Source: Algoriphagus halophilus
GTDB lineage: Bacteria > Bacteroidota > Bacteroidia > Cytophagales > Cyclobacteriaceae
Assembly: GCF_900129785.1 (NCBI RefSeq)
Contig: NZ_FSRC01000002.1
Location: forward strand, 62,001-126,000
Reading direction: 5' to 3'
Length of the DNA stretch: 64,000 nucleotides
Shown here: piece by piece, positions 36,474 through 45,368 of the stretch
Layout: every line of letters starts with the position of its first letter
How positions within the stretch are numbered: the first letter of the stretch is position 1
Position numbers and translations under genes: made by a program
Notes under the pieces: generated by a model
Told to the model about the DNA's origin: nothing
The model's database searches: none
What the model saw: the letters and a program-made list of their open reading frames with translations, nothing else

Positions 36474-37415
36474 TTAATTCTTTTCTTCGAGCACATAGGC
36501 CCCTACTGTATTGATGGCAGAAAAATACACATCCACGCCTAGACCTATTCCTTCATAAATTTCTTCTGCGGCTTTGGCCATGGCAGCGGTTTGTTCTGAC
36601 CCTTTTGACAAAGCAAAAAGAGTAGGTCCCGAACCGGAAATCCCCATCCCAAGAGCTCCTGCCGCTTTCAAGGATTCTCTAACTTCATAAAATCCCGGAA
36701 TCAATACGGCCCTGTAAGGTTCAGCAATCACGTCCCGCATAGATCTGGATATTAATTCAAAATCTTCTTGGTATAATCCCGAAACAAACCCAGCAACATT
36801 TCCTGATTGGATAGTTGAATGCTTTAAGGGAATAGAATCTCTTAAAACACTTCTTGAATCAGAAGTATTCAACTCAAAATGGGGATGTAGTAAGGTACAA
36901 TACAATCCTTTAGGTACATGTAATTTTATAACATCTAAAGGATGGTAATCTCGGATCAATACAAATCCTCCCAATAAACTTGGCGCAACATTATCTGCAT
37001 GCCCTGCACCACATGCAGCTTTTTCAGCCACAATAGCAAAGGGCAATAAATCTTTACGTTCAAAAGGATCACCCAAAAGTCGATTGGCCGCCACTAAAGC
37101 TGCCACTGCACTCGCTGCACTGGAGCCCATTCCGGAGCCTAATGGAAGTCCTTTCCTCAACGCGATATCCATTCCAACTTGCTTTCCGTAGCTTTCTAGC
37201 ATTGCTTGGATAGCCACTGCGCAGGTATTTTTTTCTACTTCCCAAGGAAGTTTCCCTCCATCATCCTCAATAGAAACCACTCTTAGACCGGGACGATCTC
37301 TACGAGTTACTTCAACATAATCTCCCATGGCATCGATTGGAAAACCCAAAATATCAAAGCCACAGGAAACATTAGCTACCGTAGCTGGAGCGAAAGCTTT
37401 TACAGACCGCATCAT
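36474..37415 (-). CDS. thrB: Homoserine kinase
   Basis: GHMP-family kinase phosphorylating homoserine. The 313-residue protein has the ATP-binding motif GLPLGSGMGSSAASAVAAL, the N-terminal FAPATVANVSCGFDILG and the C-terminal GISGSGPTLFAL glycine-rich loop. It overlaps thrA by 4 bases and is followed by thrC after 3 bases, so the three are one translationally coupled operon. Confidence 0.96.
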   Translation of the reverse strand: MMRSVKAFAPATVANVSCGFDILGFPIDAMGDYVEVTRRDRPGLRVVSIEDDGGKLPWEVEKNTCAVAIQAMLESYGKQVGMDIALRKGLPLGSGMGSSAASAVAALVAANRLLGDPFERKDLLPFAIVAEKAACGAGHADNVAPSLLGGFVLIRDYHPLDVIKLHVPKGLYCTLLHPHFELNTSDSRSVLRDSIPLKHSTIQSGNVAGFVSGLYQEDFELISRSMRDVIAEPYRAVLIPGFYEVRESLKAAGALGMGISGSGPTLFALSKGSEQTAAMAKAAEEIYEGIGLGVDVYFSAINTVGAYVLEEKN

Positions 37416-39862
37416 TCTCGAGTATAGTTACCGATTCGAATTACATCTGCAAATACTCCTGCTGCAGTAACATCCGCACCAGCTCCTGGACCTCTGATGA
37501 TCATTGGGAAATCATGGTACCTTTCGGTAGTCAACAAAATCATATTGTCACTTCCCTGCAGACTGCTAAATGGATGATCCACCTTTAAGGAATTTAATCC
37601 GACTTTGGCAGCGCCATTTTCAAGAGTTGCCATGAATCTTAGTTTCTCCCCTTTTTCTTGAGCTGATTTTCTAACCTTTTCAAATTCCTGGTCATGCGCT
37701 TTTAACCTTTCAAAAAACTCCTCCACAGAAGCTGTAACCACACAATCGTCTGGCACCATCCCCTCTACTTTCACTGCATCAAATTCTAACGTTTGCTCAG
37801 CTTCTCTACCCAAGATCAAAATTTTACGTGCTACATCCATACCACTCAAATCATCTCTAGGATCTGGCTCTGTGTATCCTTTATCCTTTGCTATTCTTAC
37901 TACCTCGGAAAAAGATGCTCCTTTTTCAAATTCGGAGAAAATAAAATTCATAGACCCACTCAATACTGCCTCGATTCTGATGACACGGTCACCAGAAAGC
38001 ATTAAGTCTTGAAGCGTATTGATTACGGGAAGACCTGCTGCCACATTGGTCTCATAAAGGAATTTCACACCTCGCTTCTTGGCGATTTTTTTCAAGGCCA
38101 AATACTGATCCATGGATCCCGAATTGGCTTTTTTGTTTGGAGTGACGATTCCAATTTTAGCTTCCAAAATTCTAGAATAGGTATTGGCCACTTCCAAAGA
38201 TGCAGTACAATCCACCATCACTGAATTGGAGAAGTTCATGTGTTCCATCGTTTCGATGAATTTATTCAAATCCATCTTTTCGTCACTTTCGCTCAGCTGG
38301 TAAGGGTTTTTCAAATCAAAGCCATCTTCATGGAAAGCCATATACCGGCTATTGGCCAACCCGTGGATTTGGATATCCAGCATACTGTCCTGCTGAAGCT
38401 TTTCCTGCTGGGAGGCGATCATTCTGATCAATGCCTGCCCAATCAAACCAGTCCCTATCAAGAACACGTGCAGCACCTTATTTTCAGAAAGGAAGAATGC
38501 CTCATGTAATGCGTTCAACGCTTTCTGTAAATCCGCCTGAGGAATTACCGCAGAGATATTCAATTCAGAACTTCCCTGAGCAATTGCCGCTACGTTAATG
38601 TTATTACGACCCAATGCACGGAACATTCTTCCCGAAGCACCTGGGTTATGTTTCATATTTTCACCTACTACCGCTACTGTTGAGAAACCGTGCAGTAAGT
38701 TGACTTCTTCCATTTCACCAGACTTTATCTCATAGTGAAACTCCTTTTCCACTGCCTCTTTTGCCAAATAGGCCTCGTCAGTTTTGATGGCCAAACAGAT
38801 GCTGTGTTCAGAAGATGCTTGCGAAATCAATACGATATTTACCTCTGCATCTGCCAAAGCTTTAAAAACTCTACTGGTTCCAGAAACTGACTCAATTAAT
38901 CCTGCTCCCTGTACAGTCACAATAGAAATGTTGGACATGGAGCTCACTCCCTTGATCAAAGCCTCTTTGGTTACCTCGCTATTGATTTTGGTACCTGGAT
39001 TTTCAGGTTCAAAGGTGTTTTTGATATAGATGGGAATATTCCGCTTCATGGCAGGTTGCATGGTAGCCGGGAATATTACTTTTGCTCCAAAATGCGAGAG
39101 TTCCATCGCCTCATTGTAGCTCAATTGAGGAACAGTAAACGCTGTATAAACCAATCGGGGATCAGAGGTCAATACCCCTGAAACATCAGTCCATATTTCT
39201 AAATCTTCAGCTTCTAAAGCACCTGCAAAAATAGAAGCAGTATAATCTGAACCAGACCTTCCTAAGGTAGTAGTCTCGCCTTTTGAGGTAGAGGCGATAA
39301 AGCCAGTAATTACTTTTATTCCATCATTTTTCCCAAAATAACTTCTAATCAAGGCGTTGGTAGTTTCAAAATCGACCTTTGCCTGACCAAATCGATCATT
39401 GGTTCTAATTACTTCTCTGGCATCTAAAAACTGAGTTTTCAACCCTTTACCTGCTAATGACTCTGATAAAATAAAAGCAGATAATCGCTCTCCAAAACTG
39501 GCTACATAATCCAATGTTCTAGGAGAATTTTCTTTGATCAAGAAGGTACCATGAAACAAATCTTCCAGCTCTTTGAATCGAACTTTCACATAGGTCATGA
39601 CGGTGGACTGATTTTGGACAGAAATAAGCTGCCTTACCATATCCAAGTGCTTCTCTTCTAAACTTTGAAGCATATCCCTGTAAGCTTGATCTCCTTCTCG
39701 AGCCATTTGGGAAATCTTCAACAGACTCTCCGTGACACCACCAAATGCAGAAAAAACAATGGCTATTTCATGTTTCTTGAGCTTTTCCTGAATAATGGAA
39801 AATACTTTCTGGATGTTTTCGGGGTTCGCTACGGATGAACCACCAAACTTGATGACTTTCAT
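37412..39862 (-). CDS. thrA: Bifunctional aspartokinase / homoserine dehydrogenase I
   Basis: An 816-residue fusion. The kinase domain (about 1-290) begins MKVIKFGGSSVANPENI and has TTLGRSGSDYTASI; two ACT domains for allosteric control follow (about 310-460, including ISQASSEHSICLAI and GSSELNISAVI); homoserine dehydrogenase occupies 465-816, starting with LIGTGLIGQAL and containing SGSMNFIFSEF and YTEPDPRDDLSGMDV. It commits aspartate semialdehyde to threonine and methionine. The operon is preceded by a Thr/Ile-rich leader peptide and hairpin, pointing to attenuation by threonine and perhaps isoleucine supply. Confidence 0.97.
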   Translation of the reverse strand: MKVIKFGGSSVANPENIQKVFSIIQEKLKKHEIAIVFSAFGGVTESLLKISQMAREGDQAYRDMLQSLEEKHLDMVRQLISVQNQSTVMTYVKVRFKELEDLFHGTFLIKENSPRTLDYVASFGERLSAFILSESLAGKGLKTQFLDAREVIRTNDRFGQAKVDFETTNALIRSYFGKNDGIKVITGFIASTSKGETTTLGRSGSDYTASIFAGALEAEDLEIWTDVSGVLTSDPRLVYTAFTVPQLSYNEAMELSHFGAKVIFPATMQPAMKRNIPIYIKNTFEPENPGTKINSEVTKEALIKGVSSMSNISIVTVQGAGLIESVSGTSRVFKALADAEVNIVLISQASSEHSICLAIKTDEAYLAKEAVEKEFHYEIKSGEMEEVNLLHGFSTVAVVGENMKHNPGASGRMFRALGRNNINVAAIAQGSSELNISAVIPQADLQKALNALHEAFFLSENKVLHVFLIGTGLIGQALIRMIASQQEKLQQDSMLDIQIHGLANSRYMAFHEDGFDLKNPYQLSESDEKMDLNKFIETMEHMNFSNSVMVDCTASLEVANTYSRILEAKIGIVTPNKKANSGSMDQYLALKKIAKKRGVKFLYETNVAAGLPVINTLQDLMLSGDRVIRIEAVLSGSMNFIFSEFEKGASFSEVVRIAKDKGYTEPDPRDDLSGMDVARKILILGREAEQTLEFDAVKVEGMVPDDCVVTASVEEFFERLKAHDQEFEKVRKSAQEKGEKLRFMATLENGAAKVGLNSLKVDHPFSSLQGSDNMILLTTERYHDFPMIIRGPGAGADVTAAGVFADVIRIGNYTRE

Positions 39863-39928
39863 AAAGAATCTTGTAATGAGTTATTTGAACTAAAGAGGGC
39901 CAATATACGGCCAAAGGGGCGGGTACTA

Positions 39929-39955
39929 ATAATTAAAACACGGGATTACCCCGTA
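39929..39955 (-). terminator. Candidate attenuator hairpin of thr operon
   Basis: On the minus strand ACGGGG, loop TAA, TCCCGT followed by GTTTTAATTATT. The left arm overlaps the last two sense codons of the leader peptide, and the loop is its stop codon. The competing pair ATTAC/GTAAT (39957-39945) could form instead. Confidence 0.55.
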
Positions 39956-39981
39956 ATGGTGGTATAAATTCCTGTAGACAT
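39946..39981 (-). CDS. thrL: Candidate threonine operon leader peptide
   Basis: An 11-residue frame, MSTGIYTTITG, then TAA, ending 83 bases before thrA on the same strand. Four of 11 residues are Thr and two Ile, and the TTIT cluster echoes the Thr/Ile-rich leader of enterobacterial thr operons. The final codons form the left arm of a GC-rich hairpin followed by Ts. A ribosome stalled on the ACC ACC pair would cover that arm and prevent the terminator, letting thrABC be read. This mechanism is inferred by analogy. Confidence 0.6.
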   Translation of the reverse strand: MSTGIYTTITG

Positions 39982-40277
39982 GAAAAAAGATGTACGCGCA
40001 ACTGCTCCACGTAAAATGTACAGGTTGTCTGTTAATGATGTGTTTGCTGCAAATACCATATCCGAAGAATTGACACGACAATCTTAACGCCAAATTTTTG
40101 ATATGCCAAACAATCCCCTAGAGTTTTTCAAAAAAGTTACTATTTATTTAAGAAATCGATAAAAATTCTATCAAATTGAGCTTTTCACACTAAGTATTAT
40201 CTGATTTATTAATCAAACCCGAAAGAGTATTTGGGCTGAAAATTTTTTAAATTGATCGAGCAATAATCACAAATTTT

Positions 40278-40694
40278 ATGAAGGCTTTTAAACTATTCCC
40301 CATTTTTTTGTTGGTGTTTCTCCTGGTTGAATGTAAGACAATCCAAAAAACAGCCATGGACCAGTTAGGAAATGTCACGTGGATACTTCAGGAGTTAAAT
40401 GGAAATTCGGCTATTTCAGAATTGTTCCCAGAAAGCATACCAACTTTGAATTTCAATGATACCGGTACACTTAGTGGATTCACAGGCTGTAATAACTTTT
40501 CTGGAATCTATAGCTTGGAAGATTCGGACTTAAAACTAGATCCAGGAGCAATGACCAGAAAAGCTTGTCCCGATGTGAAAGAAGATGAGTTTCTGCAAGC
40601 CTTAGGAATGGTACATTCCTTTGAGTTGAATCAAAATAAACTAATATTAAAAGGGCCAGCAGGTGATTTGATGACGTTTATTCCTCAAAATTAA
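40278..40694 (+). CDS. META domain-containing lipoprotein (HslJ-like)
   Basis: A 138-residue probable lipoprotein with signal and lipobox LLVEC (Cys about 20). The META/HslJ domain follows: TWILQELNG, NFNDTGTLSGFTGCNNFSG and MTRKACPD are its conserved blocks. HslJ-type proteins are linked with heat shock and motility or resistance phenotypes elsewhere; no function is established here. Its stop overlaps that of the opposing GreA-like gene by 4 bases. Confidence 0.85.
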   Translation: MKAFKLFPIFLLVFLLVECKTIQKTAMDQLGNVTWILQELNGNSAISELFPESIPTLNFNDTGTLSGFTGCNNFSGIYSLEDSDLKLDPGAMTRKACPDVKEDEFLQALGMVHSFELNQNKLILKGPAGDLMTFIPQN

Positions 40695-41146
40695 TACACC
40701 TCATTTATCCTTTTTGATTTTCCCCTGAAACTCACCTCTTGACCTTTTGTCTTACCCATTAAAACTTGGCCCAAAGGAGAATTTTTACTTAATAAAAACA
40801 CCTTTTTACCATCTACCACTAATTCGCCTAAACTAGCGGATATAAATAATAAATCCTCTCCCCACTGCAACAAGGAACCTTCCGTGATTTTCTCTGAATC
40901 CTTCGAAGTATTTAGTAAATGTTGAAATTCTTGAAGCAATTGCTGATTCTGCTTGAATTGATTTTCGACCTTCCCAATTTCTTGCCTCATCATTTCTCGT
41001 CCGGTTTCGTATTTATCTCCGGCCGAACTCTTAGTTTCTTCTTTGATGCTTAATTGAAGAGAAGACAACTCATTTGCCAACAAAGATTTTCTTTCTTCCA
41101 GCAAGTCAATCGCCGCCTGGAAAACTTGATGTTTAAAACCGTTCAT
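40691..41146 (-). CDS. GreA/GreB-family transcription elongation factor-like protein
   Basis: A 151-residue protein with an N-terminal coiled coil (about 1-75; LLANELSSLQLSIKEE, GDKYETGREMMRQEI) and a C-terminal FKBP-like Gre domain with SPLGQVLMGKTKGQEVSF. The loop at GDKYETGRE corresponds to the acidic tip that in Gre factors enters the RNA polymerase channel. It is divergent from true GreA and may bind the polymerase without cleavage activity. It starts directly after the SnoaL-like gene stop, forming an SDR-SnoaL-Gre operon. Confidence 0.75.
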   Translation of the reverse strand: MNGFKHQVFQAAIDLLEERKSLLANELSSLQLSIKEETKSSAGDKYETGREMMRQEIGKVENQFKQNQQLLQEFQHLLNTSKDSEKITEGSLLQWGEDLLFISASLGELVVDGKKVFLLSKNSPLGQVLMGKTKGQEVSFRGKSKRINEVY

Positions 41147-41611
41147 TTATTCTACACAGGCTTCTTTCCTCCTTGTATCGATGATGTAGACGATCTTCCA
41201 TTCCCCTTCAAATTTGACCAATTGGAATGAATTCACTCCACAGTGGCTGAATTTCTCATTGACATAAAACTGATAGGGAGTCCATGCCGTTGCCATGTTT
41301 GCATCTACCTTGATGACGAAATCCGTCAATCTTTCATCCAAATAGGTTTCAGCCGGAACTGAAGCTATACTGTTAGCAAATTCAGCTACGGTGTTATTTC
41401 CAATCACTGTACCTTCCGGTTTATTTTGGATGGTCTGCATAATCGCATCTTCTGAAAAAGCCGAAATAATCTGCTCGGCATTTTTAGCACGCATTCCATC
41501 AAACATAGAGATGATTACTTCCTTAACTGCCTCTTCTTCCGATTGTGCCTTGGACAAGAATGTAACAGACATCAGCAGACAAATACTTAAAAGTAGCTTT
41601 GTTTTCATCAA
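41147..41611 (-). CDS. SnoaL-like / NTF2-fold secreted protein
   Basis: A 154-residue protein with a signal peptide (MMKTKLLLSICLLMSVTFLSKAQ). The mature part fits the NTF2-like fold: an N-terminal helix (EEEAVKEVIISMFDGMRAKN), a FSEDAIMQTI segment and a strand-rich C-terminus ending in WKIVYIIDTRR. Such domains bind small ligands or act as accessory enzymes; no specific function can be given. It lies 8 bases after the SDR gene and abuts the GreA-like gene. Confidence 0.75.
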   Translation of the reverse strand: MMKTKLLLSICLLMSVTFLSKAQSEEEAVKEVIISMFDGMRAKNAEQIISAFSEDAIMQTIQNKPEGTVIGNNTVAEFANSIASVPAETYLDERLTDFVIKVDANMATAWTPYQFYVNEKFSHCGVNSFQLVKFEGEWKIVYIIDTRRKEACVE

Positions 41612-41619
41612 TTTAAGTT

Positions 41620-42297
41620 TTAAACTTCTCCGTAAAGCTTAAAGGTCATATTTCGTAAAGCAGATGTGTTTACTGCATAATGCATGGCTTCCGCAATTTC
41701 ATCGGGACGTACCCATTTTGTAAAATCGGCATCAGGCATAGACTCTCTATTCACAGGAGTATCAATGATGCTTGGAACAAATACGTGTGAACGAATAGGT
41801 GAATCTTTAATTTCCTCACCAAGAATTTCCGTAAGGGTGATCACTAGTCTTTTGCTCAATGAATAAGCTAGCATATCTGGGGCAGAAGATAGCTCTAAAG
41901 CAGGTCGAGCTCCAACAAACAAAAACGTGCCTTTCTGCTGTTTTTTCATAATTGGTAAAAACCCTTTGACCAGATGGAATGCAGAGAAAAAATTCAGTTG
42001 GAACATCTTCTGGATATCTTCCTGACTGGTTTTATCAAACCCTCCCATAGAAAATCCCCCTACCAATAAGGCCAATGCATCCAATTCTCCATACTGAAGT
42101 TGAAATTCAGCTACAAATGCCTGTACTTCTTCTTCATTAGTGACATCTACCTCGTAGCTATCGTCTGCTTCTTCGATAAATTCATCTTTACTGGGATGAG
42201 TCAAAGTAATGATATGGTATCCTTCTCTTTTAAATTTTTCGACCACTGCAGAACCTAGATTCCCGCTTGCGCCTGTAATTATTATATTTCTGCTCAT
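41620..42297 (-). CDS. Short-chain dehydrogenase/reductase
   Basis: A 225-residue SDR. Start 42297 is chosen because MSRNIIITGASGNLGSAVV puts the NAD(P) motif TGASGNLG at the N-terminus; an in-frame codon 26 residues upstream would overlap the divergent mscS-like gene. The catalytic YxxxK is in AYSLSKRLV, preceded by the Ser region. The substrate is unknown. It leads an operon with the SnoaL-like and GreA-like genes. Confidence 0.88.
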   Translation of the reverse strand: MSRNIIITGASGNLGSAVVEKFKREGYHIITLTHPSKDEFIEEADDSYEVDVTNEEEVQAFVAEFQLQYGELDALALLVGGFSMGGFDKTSQEDIQKMFQLNFFSAFHLVKGFLPIMKKQQKGTFLFVGARPALELSSAPDMLAYSLSKRLVITLTEILGEEIKDSPIRSHVFVPSIIDTPVNRESMPDADFTKWVRPDEIAEAMHYAVNTSALRNMTFKLYGEV

Positions 42298-42356
42298 ACT
42301 TATGAAAATCTCTGTCCGATTATTCCTAAAATTACCCTTAATTTTTAGAATTAGGC

Positions 42357-43250
42357 ATGAATCAACTAAAAACAAGCATTCAAAGTAAGGAGAACGTAAA
42401 AAGGCGAAATTTTGTCTTGAAGCTTTTATTACTTATCTCACTTGACTATATCTACGTGGGCAACACGGTGTTACGTCCATTCCTAGATAATTACCCAGCC
42501 ATCAATAATCTGATTCGAGCGAGTGTTTTTTTACTTAGCGGGAATTTGATCATTTCTCTTGGACGATTTGCAGCATTACGTTTTTACTTAAAAAAAACCA
42601 AGGATGAAAAAGTACAACCCAACTTTGTAATTGGAATCGGAAGAATCACCTGGATTCTCAATGTGATCATTCTACTGATTTCACTGATGCTTGCTTTGGG
42701 AATTCGGCCCTTGGAATTTTTAACGAGCATAACCATTGTGGCGGCCGCCATCGCAGTGCTCACCAAGGATTACATTACCAATATTGCAAATGGCCTCATC
42801 ATCATGTTCTCGGATCAGTTGGAGATTGGAGACAAAATCCAAATTGGGAAAAACACGGGTTTCATAAGAGACATCACACTGATCAACCTAGTCCTTAAAA
42901 ATGAAACTGGAGAAACGATCATAGTACCGAATTCCATGGTTTTGGCTTCAGAGATTGTCAACTTTAGTAGAAATAACGCGCATCAACTGGTTTTTGATTT
43001 TGAAGTGTCCACTAAATCAGACCTTCCTTTAGATGAGATTGAACGGCGATTAATTGACAAGTTGGGGCTTTATTCCGATTATATTTACCTCAAAGGGGCT
43101 CAATTAAGTGTTTTGGAGAGGAAATCAGAATACCAGCTTATCCGATTTCAATTCCCCATCAAAACAGGAGAAAAGGAAGTTGAATCAAAAGTTAGAAAAA
43201 CGATCAATCAAGCGATTATAAATTTATTTCATGAAGAACGAGAAGCCTAA
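42357..43250 (+). CDS. MscS family mechanosensitive ion channel
   Basis: A 297-residue inner-membrane channel with three or four hydrophobic helices. The pore-lining helix and beta domain are recognisable: AAIAVLTKDYITNIANGLIIMF, then LEIGDKIQIGKNTGFIRDI and ETIIVPNSMVLASEIVNFS. It releases solutes on hypo-osmotic shock. Its end overlaps the start of the alkyltransferase-like gene by 20 bases in another frame. Confidence 0.9.
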   Translation: MNQLKTSIQSKENVKRRNFVLKLLLLISLDYIYVGNTVLRPFLDNYPAINNLIRASVFLLSGNLIISLGRFAALRFYLKKTKDEKVQPNFVIGIGRITWILNVIILLISLMLALGIRPLEFLTSITIVAAAIAVLTKDYITNIANGLIIMFSDQLEIGDKIQIGKNTGFIRDITLINLVLKNETGETIIVPNSMVLASEIVNFSRNNAHQLVFDFEVSTKSDLPLDEIERRLIDKLGLYSDYIYLKGAQLSVLERKSEYQLIRFQFPIKTGEKEVESKVRKTINQAIINLFHEEREA

Positions 43251-43569
43251 TTATTTTGATTTGGTATACCAGGTGGTTCGGGAAATTCCCGAAGGTAGAG
43301 CTACCAGTTATGGTACCATAGCCCATTATTTAGGGTTGAAAAGTGGAGCAAGAATGGTGGGATACGCTATGAATGCAGCCCATTCATTACCTGATGTTCC
43401 TGCTCACCGGGTTGTAAATAGGATAGGCATGTTGACAGGTAAACACCATTTCTCTACCCCAACAGCCATGCAAGAAGCTTTAGAAAAAGAGGGAGTGATC
43501 GTTGAAAATGATAAAATCAAGAATTTTGACCAAGTGTTTTGGGATCCAGAAAAGGAACTTTTAATCTGA
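43231..43569 (+). CDS. Alkyltransferase-like (ATL) DNA-binding protein, MGMT family
   Basis: A 112-residue protein with only the DNA-binding domain of O6-methylguanine methyltransferase. The helix-turn-helix block GRATSYGTIAHYLG and the reactive loop VPAHRVVN are present, but the alkyl-accepting Cys of PCHR is Ala58. That substitution defines ATL proteins, which bind O6-alkylguanine and recruit nucleotide excision repair without removing the lesion. The start lies inside the end of the channel gene (20-base overlap), and its stop abuts that of the opposing symporter. Confidence 0.9.
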   Translation: MKNEKPNYFDLVYQVVREIPEGRATSYGTIAHYLGLKSGARMVGYAMNAAHSLPDVPAHRVVNRIGMLTGKHHFSTPTAMQEALEKEGVIVENDKIKNFDQVFWDPEKELLI

Positions 43570-45012
43570 TCATTTTTTACGAACCCACCAAAGGCCTAAA
43601 AACATCAGCAAGCCATTTAGTATCAGGGCTTCAAAACCAAACTTATATCCCCAGAGTAATTTTTCTGAATTGGACGCAATAAGATATGTTAAAGTAGGAG
43701 CCGCTACTGCAATATAAGGCACCCATTTATCATTCACCTGCATCTTTGTAAATAAGCCAAAAGAATAGAGGCCCAACAAAGGACCGTAAGTATAACCTGC
43801 TATCACAAACACCGAATTAATGACGCTTTGATCATTGATCCAATAGAAAGCAAGAATCACGAAGTACATTACAAATGTGAATATAATATGTACTTTCTGT
43901 CTTACCCTTACCTGTTTTTCTTTTGGATACTTTTTCTCCAACTCAAGAAAGTCCACACAAAATGAAGTGGTCAATGCGGTTAAGGTAGAATCGGCACTGG
44001 AATAGGCCGCCGCCGTTATCCCCAATACGAAAACTATTCCTGCAAATGGAGTAAAATATTGAGTAGCTAACAAAGGAAATAATTCGTCTGTCCTTGCAGG
44101 CAACGTAATCCCTTTTGTTTCCGCAAAGAGATATAACATGACTCCCAACCCTAAGAATAGCAAGTTCACAATCACTAAACAGATGGTAAACCAAAACATG
44201 TTCTTTTGCGCATCTCCAATGTTTTTACAGGTCAAATTCTTTTGCATCATATCCTGATCCAACCCGGTCATGACAATGGTTATGAAAGCTCCTGAAATAA
44301 ACTGTTTGAAGAAATTGGTACCATCTTTCCAGTTCCAATTGAAAATAGTCGAGCGGGAATCTTCTGATATCACTTTGAAATATTCGGAAATCCCTGATAG
44401 TTCTAACTCATTCCCAATCAAAACAATACTGACCACTACTGCTGCCAGCATAAAAAATGTCTGAAGCGTATCCGTCCAAACGACCGTTTTGATTCCCCCT
44501 CGGAAGGTATACAGCCAAATTAATCCAACGGTAATCAATACGGAAACCCAAAACGGTATTCCCAAAGAATCGAATAAAATCAATTGCAGTACGGAGGCAA
44601 CCAAAAACACACGCAAAGAAGAGCCTACTGTTCTGGAAAGGATAAAGAAAAAGGCTCCCGTTTTATAAGACCAAAAACCAAACCTATCCTCTAAATATGA
44701 GTATATTGAAACGAGATTTAAGCGATAATAAAGAGGTAAGAGCACCTTGGCAATCGTGAAATATCCAAGCGTATAACCCAAAACAACTTCGAAATAAAAG
44801 AAGTTAGAATTACCTACCTCTCCTGGCACAGAGATAAATGTCACTCCAGAGAGGGAGGCTCCAATCATCCCAAAAGCAACCAAAAACCATGGAGATTGTC
44901 GATCTCCTGTAAAGAAGGTGTCGGCAGTGATTTTGCGGGAAGTAAACCAGGAAATCAAAAAAAGCAGTAAAAAATAGCAGGAAATAACGACTAGAACTAC
45001 CTGTGAATTCAT
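43570..45012 (-). CDS. Sodium:solute symporter (SSS family)
   Basis: A 480-residue inner-membrane transporter with about 13 hydrophobic segments. Family blocks visible are GASLSGVTFISVPGEVG in the first part, TFRGGIKTVVWTDTLQTFFM, GLDQDMMQKNLTCKN and AAYSSADSTLTALTTSF, which carries the sodium-site Ser/Thr residues. The substrate could be a sugar, sialic acid, proline or another solute; no neighbouring catabolic gene decides it. Confidence 0.9.
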   Translation of the reverse strand: MNSQVVLVVISCYFLLLFLISWFTSRKITADTFFTGDRQSPWFLVAFGMIGASLSGVTFISVPGEVGNSNFFYFEVVLGYTLGYFTIAKVLLPLYYRLNLVSIYSYLEDRFGFWSYKTGAFFFILSRTVGSSLRVFLVASVLQLILFDSLGIPFWVSVLITVGLIWLYTFRGGIKTVVWTDTLQTFFMLAAVVVSIVLIGNELELSGISEYFKVISEDSRSTIFNWNWKDGTNFFKQFISGAFITIVMTGLDQDMMQKNLTCKNIGDAQKNMFWFTICLVIVNLLFLGLGVMLYLFAETKGITLPARTDELFPLLATQYFTPFAGIVFVLGITAAAYSSADSTLTALTTSFCVDFLELEKKYPKEKQVRVRQKVHIIFTFVMYFVILAFYWINDQSVINSVFVIAGYTYGPLLGLYSFGLFTKMQVNDKWVPYIAVAAPTLTYLIASNSEKLLWGYKFGFEALILNGLLMFLGLWWVRKK

Positions 45013-45052
45013 AAATGCGGTTGGGATTAGCCGCTAATTTGTCCATTATTAT

Positions 45053-45060
45053 TAATTTTG
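45053..45060 (+). promoter_or_regulatory. -7 element abutting the clpS start
   Basis: TAATTTTG, an exact consensus match, ends four bases before the ATG at 45065. No TTG lies 17-23 bases upstream. If used, the message starts at or very near that ATG. Confidence 0.45.
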
Positions 45061-45064
45061 CAAA

Positions 45065-45358
45065 ATGAATCGATTGAACATGACTTATCAATTTGAGGAA
45101 GAGACCGATGTATTGTTGGAGGAAGCGGTAGATTTAGATTCTTCGGACCTCATCGTTTATAACGACGATGTCAACACATTCGACCATGTAGCTAACATTC
45201 TGGTAAAAGTTTGCAAGCATAGCCCAGAGCAGGCCGAGCAATGTACTTTGATCATCCATTTCAAAGGAAAATGTGCGGTAAAAAAAGGAAGTGTAGAAGA
45301 GCTTAAGCCGATGTGCGAGGCTATTTTAGACGCTGGAATCCAAGCTGCAATCGTATAA
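45065..45358 (+). CDS. clpS: ATP-dependent Clp protease adaptor
   Basis: A 97-residue N-end-rule adaptor that delivers substrates with destabilising N-termini to ClpA/ClpC-ClpP. The conserved core LIVYNDDVNTFDHV includes the N-degron pocket, followed by QAEQCTLIIHFKGKCAVKKG and an acidic Glu-rich N-terminal tail. ATG 45080 is an alternative start; 45065 lies four bases after a -7 box and would give a leaderless message. recR follows after 10 bases. Confidence 0.92.
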   Translation: MNRLNMTYQFEEETDVLLEEAVDLDSSDLIVYNDDVNTFDHVANILVKVCKHSPEQAEQCTLIIHFKGKCAVKKGSVEELKPMCEAILDAGIQAAIV

Positions 45359-45368
45359 TCGAAACTGA

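Noticed and set aside
27048..39862. lysC and the kinase part of thrA taken as a recent duplication
   Set aside because: The two kinases differ widely in sequence and domain make-up; separate monofunctional and bifunctional aspartokinases are normal in many bacteria.
39980..40087. A 35-residue plus-strand frame upstream of the META-domain gene
   Set aside because: It runs antisense across the thr leader, has no promoter match or terminator, and its start overlaps the leader's start codon; the minus-strand Thr/Ile leader explains the region better.
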